Source of the DNA: Sphingomicrobium sp.
GTDB taxonomy: Bacteria > Pseudomonadota > Alphaproteobacteria > Sphingomonadales > Sphingomonadaceae
DNA: 6,244 nt
NCBI GenBank assembly: GCA_030146725.1
Contig: JASLBJ010000081.1
Coordinates: forward strand, 1 to 6,244
Direction: 5' to 3'
Shown here: piece after piece, positions 1-3,810 of the stretch
Layout: every line of letters starts with the position of its first letter
Position numbering within the stretch: position 1 is the stretch's first letter
Position numbers and translations under genes: made by a program
Notes under the pieces: generated by a model
Databases searched by the model: none
The model's input: the letters and a program-made list of their open reading frames with translations, nothing else
What the model was told of the DNA's origin: nothing

Positions 1-824
1 GCCTCCTCGCACCACAGCGAGATTTCGAGCCCGTTGGCGTCGCCGGTGCAGATCTGGCTGGCGATCAGCGTCCCGCGGCCGCCACCGGAGAGATGAAACA
101 TCGCCGCGCCGTCGTCGTCGAGCTGGCGGCCGGGGACTGCGGCGCGAAGCTCGGCGCTGAGGCGGGTCATGCGCTCGCCGCTGATATATTCGACCAGGTT
201 GAAGGCGTGCGTACCAATGTCGCCAAATGCTCCGGCAAGGCCCGAGCGGGCGGGGTCGATGCGCCATTCCGCCTGCTTGCCGACCCCGTCCTCGGCCTTG
301 GCGAGCCAGCCCTGCGTGTAGCGGACTGCAACCCGCCGGACTGCGCCGAAGCGGCCGCTGGCGACCAGCTCGCGTGCCTGGCGGACCATCGGATAGCCGG
401 TGTAGGTGTGGGTGACTCCGACCAGCCCGCCGGTGCGGCGGCTCGCGTCCGCGAACGCCCGCGCAGCGTCGAGCGTGTCGGTCAACGGCTTGTCGCACAG
501 CACCGGAAAGCCGGCGTCGAGCGCGGCGATGGCAGGCGGCGCGTGAACATGGTTGGGGGTGACGATGGCGACGAACTCGATGCGCTCATTCTCGGGCAGG
601 GCGCGCTCGGAATTGAGCATCGCCTGCCAGCTCGCGTAACAACGCTCCGGCGCAAGCCCGATCGCCTCGCCTGATTGCCGCGCGCGCTCGGACTCGCTGC
701 TGAGCGCTCCGGCAACCAGACGGCAGTTGCCGGCGATAGCTGCTGCGGTGCGGTGAACCGGGCCGATGAAGGCACCCTGGCCGCCGCCGATCATGCCGAA
801 ACGTACGGGATCCCTGACCAGCAT
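1..824 (-). CDS. Gfo/Idh/MocA family oxidoreductase, C-terminus cut by window edge
   Basis: The first 274 residues of an NAD(P)-dependent sugar or polyol dehydrogenase are visible; family members usually have 340-400 residues, so roughly 100 are missing. The N-terminal Rossmann fold has the glycine-rich loop GGGQGAFIG (residues 13-21). The CDKP motif (110-113) supplies the usual catalytic lysine, K112. The second domain has GDIGTH (201-206), giving the Asp-x3-His pair (D202, H206) common in this family. There is no signal peptide or membrane segment, so it should be cytoplasmic, unlike the two genes before it. The ATG at 824 lies 7 bases after the upstream stop codon, and a GAGG (830-833) overlapping that stop serves as ribosome binding site, so it is probably the last visible gene of an operon and translationally coupled. 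I infer that it oxidises, or reduces back, a keto sugar made by its neighbours. The substrate cannot be told. Confidence 0.9.
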   Translation of the reverse strand, partial: MLVRDPVRFGMIGGGQGAFIGPVHRTAAAIAGNCRLVAGALSSESERARQSGEAIGLAPERCYASWQAMLNSERALPENERIEFVAIVTPNHVHAPPAIAALDAGFPVLCDKPLTDTLDAARAFADASRRTGGLVGVTHTYTGYPMVRQARELVASGRFGAVRRVAVRYTQGWLAKAEDGVGKQAEWRIDPARSGLAGAFGDIGTHAFNLVEYISGERMTRLSAELRAAVPGRQLDDDGAAMFHLSGGGRGTLIASQICTGDANGLEISLWCEE

Positions 825-829
825 GACGG

Positions 830-833
830 CCTC
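830..833 (-). promoter_or_regulatory. Ribosome binding site overlapping the upstream stop codon
   Basis: On the minus strand GAGG sits five bases before the ATG at 824 and shares bases with the TGA stop (832-834) of the preceding gene. This supports the chosen start and suggests coupled translation of the two genes. Confidence 0.6.
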
Positions 834-1743
834 AGACGGACAAGGTACGCAGGAAAGCGAGGCTCTTGCGCGCGGCCTGCAGCGGAGGCTCGGTGAACGG
901 CTCCTCCTGCTCGACGAAGTAGCTGTGCACGGGTGAGGCCTGGAGCGCTCGGAAGACGCGCTTCCAGTCGATCGTGCCGGCGCCGATCACGGTCGTGCGC
1001 TCGTCCTTGACGATCCGCCCGCGCACCCGCTCGGACGTCGCGAGGTCCTTGACGTGGAGCAGGTGGATGCGCTTGCCGTAGCGGCGGATGACCTCGACGG
1101 GGTCGAAGCCGGCGCCCGCGGCCCAGCCGATGTCGAGCTCGATGACGACGTTGGCGGGATCGGTCAGGCGGACGATCTCATCGAGCGGGACCTTGCCGTC
1201 GTAGCGCAGCAGTTCGAAAGCGTGATTGTGATAGCCGAACCGCAGGCCCATCGCACGGGCGCGCTGGCCGATGCGGTTCATCGCGGCGGCGTTGGAGCGC
1301 CAGTCGGCGAGGGTCATCGCCTCGGCCATGCCGACCGTCCACGGCTTCTTTGGATCGAGCTCCCGCTTCGGTGCGGGCGAGGAGGCGACGACGTAGCGGC
1401 AGCCGACATCGCGGGCGAAGGCCAGCTTGCCGTCGGTGTCGGTCATCAGCTCCTTCAGACCGTAATGCGCTGCCGTGCAGTCGAGTCCGGCGGCTTGAAC
1501 GGCGGCACGGAATTTAGCAGGCGTGCGGTTGTGCCAGCCGGCGGCTTCGACCCTCTTGTAGCCCATTCGGCCGAGCGCGCGCAGCGTGCCCTCGGGGTCG
1601 CGCGCCATCTCGTCCTTGACCATCCACAGCTGGATGCCCGGCGGGATGCGCAGCGGACGTGCAGCCGCGGTGCCCGCAAGCATGGTGCCGCCGGCGATCG
1701 CGGCGGCCTGGGCGAACAAGGTTCGGCGTGAAACTGGCAGCAT
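832..1743 (-). CDS. Tat-exported sugar phosphate isomerase/epimerase-like TIM barrel
   Basis: A 303-residue protein of the xylose isomerase-like / AP endonuclease 2 TIM-barrel superfamily. It starts with a twin-arginine signal: SRRTLF (5-10), a hydrophobic Ala/Gly stretch, and a likely AxA cleavage near residue 28, so the mature enzyme should be periplasmic. Barrel motifs follow in order: VEAAGW (65-70), AAHYG (91-95), YHNHAFE (171-177), ELDIGW (202-207), HLLHVKD (227-233) and FVEQEE (276-281). By family analogy E177, D204, H230 and E280 are candidates for the divalent-metal site. Homologues beside Gfo/Idh/MocA and DUF1080 genes are implicated in keto-sugar metabolism (isomerisation, or hydration/elimination on 3-keto sugars); which applies here is an inference. 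The ATG at 1743 is preceded by a strong GGAGGG. The upstream 51-base gap holds a LacI-type operator, and the next gene follows after 7 bases. Confidence 0.88.
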   Translation of the reverse strand: MLPVSRRTLFAQAAAIAGGTMLAGTAAARPLRIPPGIQLWMVKDEMARDPEGTLRALGRMGYKRVEAAGWHNRTPAKFRAAVQAAGLDCTAAHYGLKELMTDTDGKLAFARDVGCRYVVASSPAPKRELDPKKPWTVGMAEAMTLADWRSNAAAMNRIGQRARAMGLRFGYHNHAFELLRYDGKVPLDEIVRLTDPANVVIELDIGWAAGAGFDPVEVIRRYGKRIHLLHVKDLATSERVRGRIVKDERTTVIGAGTIDWKRVFRALQASPVHSYFVEQEEPFTEPPLQAARKSLAFLRTLSV

Positions 1744-1746
1744 TGG

Positions 1747-1752
1747 CCCTCC
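1747..1752 (-). promoter_or_regulatory. Strong ribosome binding site for the TIM-barrel gene
   Basis: GGAGGG on the minus strand lies three bases before the ATG at 1743, with the core GGAGG four bases away. It fixes the start and places the twin-arginine motif at residues 6-7, where it belongs. Confidence 0.7.
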
Positions 1753-1763
1753 AATCGGTGCAG

Positions 1764-1777
1764 TGTTAGCGCTCCCA
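1764..1777. promoter_or_regulatory. LacI-family-like operator in the intergenic gap
   Basis: TGTTAGCGCTCCCA is an imperfect palindrome: TG and CA outer arms around a central AGCGCT, with CG at the exact centre. This is the form of many LacI-family operators, including those upstream of sugar genes in alphaproteobacteria. It occupies the 51-base gap (1744-1794) between the GFOR-like gene and the TIM-barrel gene. A weak promoter can be drawn around it on the minus strand: TTGCCG (1785-1790), a 16-base spacer, then TAACAC (1763-1768). That would place the operator over spacer and -10 element, but the -10 match is poor and the leader would be very short. The site could control a secondary promoter for the last two genes or act as a roadblock within the operon. 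No LacI-type regulator gene is in the window. Confidence 0.5.
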
Positions 1778-1794
1778 TCAGGAACGGCAAGCCA

Positions 1795-2940
1795 CTACAG
1801 CGTGACGGTGCGACCTTCGCGCGCGGAGCGGTAGATCGCCTCCATGATGCGGAGGTCGCGCAGGCCCTCCTCGCCCGGCACCAGCGGCTCGCGGCCGGTC
1901 AGAACGGACTGAGCCATGTGGTCGAGTTGGCCGACGAACTGGTTGACTGCGGGGCCGCGCGGCGGAGTCACGTCAGCCTCGTCACCTTTGCTTCGGACCC
2001 GCATTTTGTGCCCTGAGTATGCGGTCGCCGGCTCCAGATCGATCCACCCGTCCTCACCGGTCATGCGGGCATGGTTGTGCCCCGAGCCATAGGACGAAAA
2101 GCCCTGGCCGACGAGGCCCGAGGGAAAGCGGAAGGTCCAGCCGATGCGGTCCTCGACCTCGCGGAAGCGGACGTCGCTGCGGTCGGTGGTCTCGCTTGCG
2201 GTCACCGCGATGGGCTCTTCGCCGCTCAGGTAGCGCAGTGCCTGGACCGAGTAGATGCCGATATCCATCATCGAGCCGCCGCCCGACAAAGCACGCTTCA
2301 AGCGCCATTGGGTGGGGTCGCCGATGTTGAAGCCATGCTCGGATTCGACCAGCCGCGGCTTGCCGACCGCCCCCTGCCGGGTCAGCGCGATAGCGTGGAT
2401 GTTGTGCGGCTCGAAGCGGCTGCGATAGCCGATCATCAGCTTGCGGCCTGCTCGGCGGCAGGCGGCGATCATCGCCTCGCACTCGGCCGAGGACACCGCC
2501 ATCGGCTTCTCGCATAGCACATGCTTGCCTGCTGCGGCGGCGCGGATCGTGTAGTCGGCATGCATTGCGTTAGGCAGGATGACGTAGACGACATCGACGT
2601 CCGGATTGTCGCGAATGCGGTCGAACGTCGCGTACGAGTATTGCGAGCGTTCCGGCACGCCATACTCGCGGCCGACGCGGCGCAGCTTGTCGGGATCGCC
2701 GCTGACCAGCGCCGTCAGGCGGCTGTGCCGGCAATTGGCGAACTGCGGCATGATCGAGCGCATCGCATAATTGCCGAGGCCGACGATCGCGAAGCCGACC
2801 TTGCGGTCACGCGGCTGGGCCATGCCGCGACGGCTAACTGCAACTGCCGCAGCGCCGGCCGAAGCCACGCCGAGCGCCGTCAGTGCGGTTCGCCTGGATA
2901 CTCTGTCCGCCACGTGCAAGCCAACGAACGCGTTCCGCAT
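1795..2940 (-). CDS. Tat-exported glucose-fructose oxidoreductase-like Gfo/Idh/MocA protein
   Basis: A 381-residue protein that resembles Zymomonas glucose-fructose oxidoreductase, a periplasmic enzyme that keeps its NADP tightly bound. It has a twin-arginine signal (SRRTAL, residues 15-20, then a Gly/Ala/Val-rich core with possible cleavage after GMA near 40). The Rossmann loop is VGLGNYA (53-59). The CEKP motif (143-146) gives catalytic K145. MDIGIY (225-230) gives D226 and Y230, the Asp-x3-Tyr arrangement of GFOR rather than Asp-x3-His. The C-terminal NQF...LDH...VPGEEGLRDLRI segment (333-365) is also typical. The frame stays open to a GTG at 3066, but that start would run into the divergent lipoprotein gene. 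The ATG at 2940 has GGGAG three bases upstream and gives a normal Tat n-region; a GTG at 2913 is also possible. It is first in the minus-strand run. A role as periplasmic sugar or glycoside oxidase is inferred. Confidence 0.9.
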   Translation of the reverse strand: MRNAFVGLHVADRVSRRTALTALGVASAGAAAVAVSRRGMAQPRDRKVGFAIVGLGNYAMRSIMPQFANCRHSRLTALVSGDPDKLRRVGREYGVPERSQYSYATFDRIRDNPDVDVVYVILPNAMHADYTIRAAAAGKHVLCEKPMAVSSAECEAMIAACRRAGRKLMIGYRSRFEPHNIHAIALTRQGAVGKPRLVESEHGFNIGDPTQWRLKRALSGGGSMMDIGIYSVQALRYLSGEEPIAVTASETTDRSDVRFREVEDRIGWTFRFPSGLVGQGFSSYGSGHNHARMTGEDGWIDLEPATAYSGHKMRVRSKGDEADVTPPRGPAVNQFVGQLDHMAQSVLTGREPLVPGEEGLRDLRIMEAIYRSAREGRTVTL

Positions 2941-2964
2941 TCGCTCCCGGGATTGCGCTTCAGC

Positions 2965-2977
2965 ATCGCGGCGCGAT
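2965..2977. repeat. Perfect 13-base inverted repeat in the divergent region
   Basis: ATCGCG-G-CGCGAT has two perfect 6-base arms around one base and does not extend further. It lies between the divergent starts, within the spacer/-10 area of the candidate plus-strand promoter, where an operator for a dimeric regulator could act on both genes. It does not resemble the AGCGCT operator at 1764-1777. Short CG-rich palindromes arise by chance in GC-rich DNA, so a regulatory role is only a suggestion. Confidence 0.35.
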
Positions 2978-2998
2978 AGGCCGGCCCGGATGGTGTGC

Positions 2999-3004
2999 AG
3001 GGGA
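2999..3004 (+). promoter_or_regulatory. Ribosome binding site that fixes the lipoprotein start
   Basis: AGGGGA five bases before the ATG at 3010 is a good Shine-Dalgarno match. It lies inside the codons that would follow the alternative GTG start at 2995, so the ATG is preferred. Confidence 0.65.
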
Positions 3005-3009
3005 AAGTA

Positions 3010-3789
3010 ATGTCGGCGAAGCACGTCCTGGTTGCGCTTGTGCTCCTCGCCGGGGGCTGTGCCCACTCGATCCAGGCCGAGCGCGGCTGGGTTTCGCTGT
3101 TCGACGGCCGCACCCTTGCGGGCTGGACGCCCAAGATCACCGGCCAGCCGCTTGGGGCAGATCCGCTGCAGACGTTTCGCGTCAGGGACGGCGCGATTGC
3201 CGTTTCATACGACCGCTACGATGCGTTCCGCGGGCGGTTTGGCCATCTGGCCTATCGCACGCCTTATTCGGCTTATCGGCTGCGCTTCGAATATCGACTG
3301 TCGGGCCGCTGGCTGCCCGATGTCGAGTCGTGGCAGCAGAGCAACAGCGGGATCATGCTTCACGGTCAGGCTCCGGAGACGATGAGGGTCGACCAGCAGT
3401 TCCCGGTCTCAATCGAAGTGCAACTGCTCGGTGCCGAGCGCGCCGAGCCGAGCCCAACCGCGAACCTGTGCACGCCGGGGACCAATGTCGTCATCGACGG
3501 CAAGCTCGAGACCACGCATTGTCTCAACTCGACCAGCCCGGTGCTGCCGAACGGCCGCTGGATCCGGGCGGAGATCGAGGTCGACCGGGCCGGCAACTTC
3601 ACGCACATCATCGAAGGCCAGCCGGTGTTTCGCTACGGCGGCGCGCAGTACGACCCGACCGATGCCGATGCCCGCCCGCTGATCGCGGCTGCCGGCGGTG
3701 CCCTCCCCGTCCGCGGCGGCACCATCTACCTGCAGAGCGAAGGGCACCCGGTCGAGTTCAGGCGACTCGAGATCAAGCCGCTGGACTAA
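3010..3789 (+). CDS. DUF1080 / 3-keto-disaccharide hydrolase-family lipoprotein
   Basis: A 259-residue protein of the DUF1080 family (PF06439), a concanavalin-like beta-sandwich now associated with cleavage of 3-keto-glycosides. A short positive N-terminus and hydrophobic core end in the lipobox LAGGC (13-17), so C17 should be lipidated and the protein anchored in the envelope. The domain opens with the hallmark SLFDGRTLAGW (29-39). It continues with NSGIMLHG (112-119) and SIEVQLLG (134-141), and closes with the usual IYLQSEGHPVEFRRLEI strand pair (239-255). C154 and C171 could form a disulfide in the periplasm. The start is the ATG at 3010 with AGGGGA upstream, not the GTG at 2995. It is divergent from the GFOR-like gene and converges on the amidohydrolase gene with 21 bases between stops. 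Action on a keto-glycoside produced by the exported oxidoreductase is inferred from family and context; substrate unknown. Confidence 0.88.
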   Translation: MSAKHVLVALVLLAGGCAHSIQAERGWVSLFDGRTLAGWTPKITGQPLGADPLQTFRVRDGAIAVSYDRYDAFRGRFGHLAYRTPYSAYRLRFEYRLSGRWLPDVESWQQSNSGIMLHGQAPETMRVDQQFPVSIEVQLLGAERAEPSPTANLCTPGTNVVIDGKLETTHCLNSTSPVLPNGRWIRAEIEVDRAGNFTHIIEGQPVFRYGGAQYDPTDADARPLIAAAGGALPVRGGTIYLQSEGHPVEFRRLEIKPLD

Positions 3790-3810
3790 AGTTGCAGCCC
3801 TTGCCGCCGC

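Larger units (their letters stand above)
2941..3009. promoter_or_regulatory. Divergent intergenic promoter region
   Basis: These 69 bases separate the start codons of two divergently transcribed genes and must hold at least part of the control for both. On the plus strand TTGCGC (2953-2958) and GATAGG (2975-2980), 16 bases apart, form a weak candidate promoter for the lipoprotein gene. No convincing minus-strand promoter was found here; it may overlap the start of the lipoprotein gene. The region contains a perfect inverted repeat, listed separately. Confidence 0.4.

Noticed and set aside
93..674. Plus-strand open frame opposite the partial oxidoreductase
   Set aside because: The minus strand encodes a clean Gfo/Idh/MocA sequence through to the window edge; the plus-strand translation has no family features.
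703..708. Further AGCGCT core, with another at 944-949, as extra LacI-type sites
   Set aside because: Both lie inside coding sequence and lack the outer TG/CA arms; they are explained by ordinary codons.
1054..1731. Plus-strand open frame opposite the TIM-barrel gene
   Set aside because: Its codons are antisense to conserved barrel motifs; the Asp/Val/Gly-rich translation is typical of the reverse strand of a GC-rich gene.
2995..3009. GTG at 2995 as start of the DUF1080 gene
   Set aside because: The ATG at 3010 has a well-spaced AGGGGA ribosome binding site, and the five extra residues add nothing to the signal peptide.
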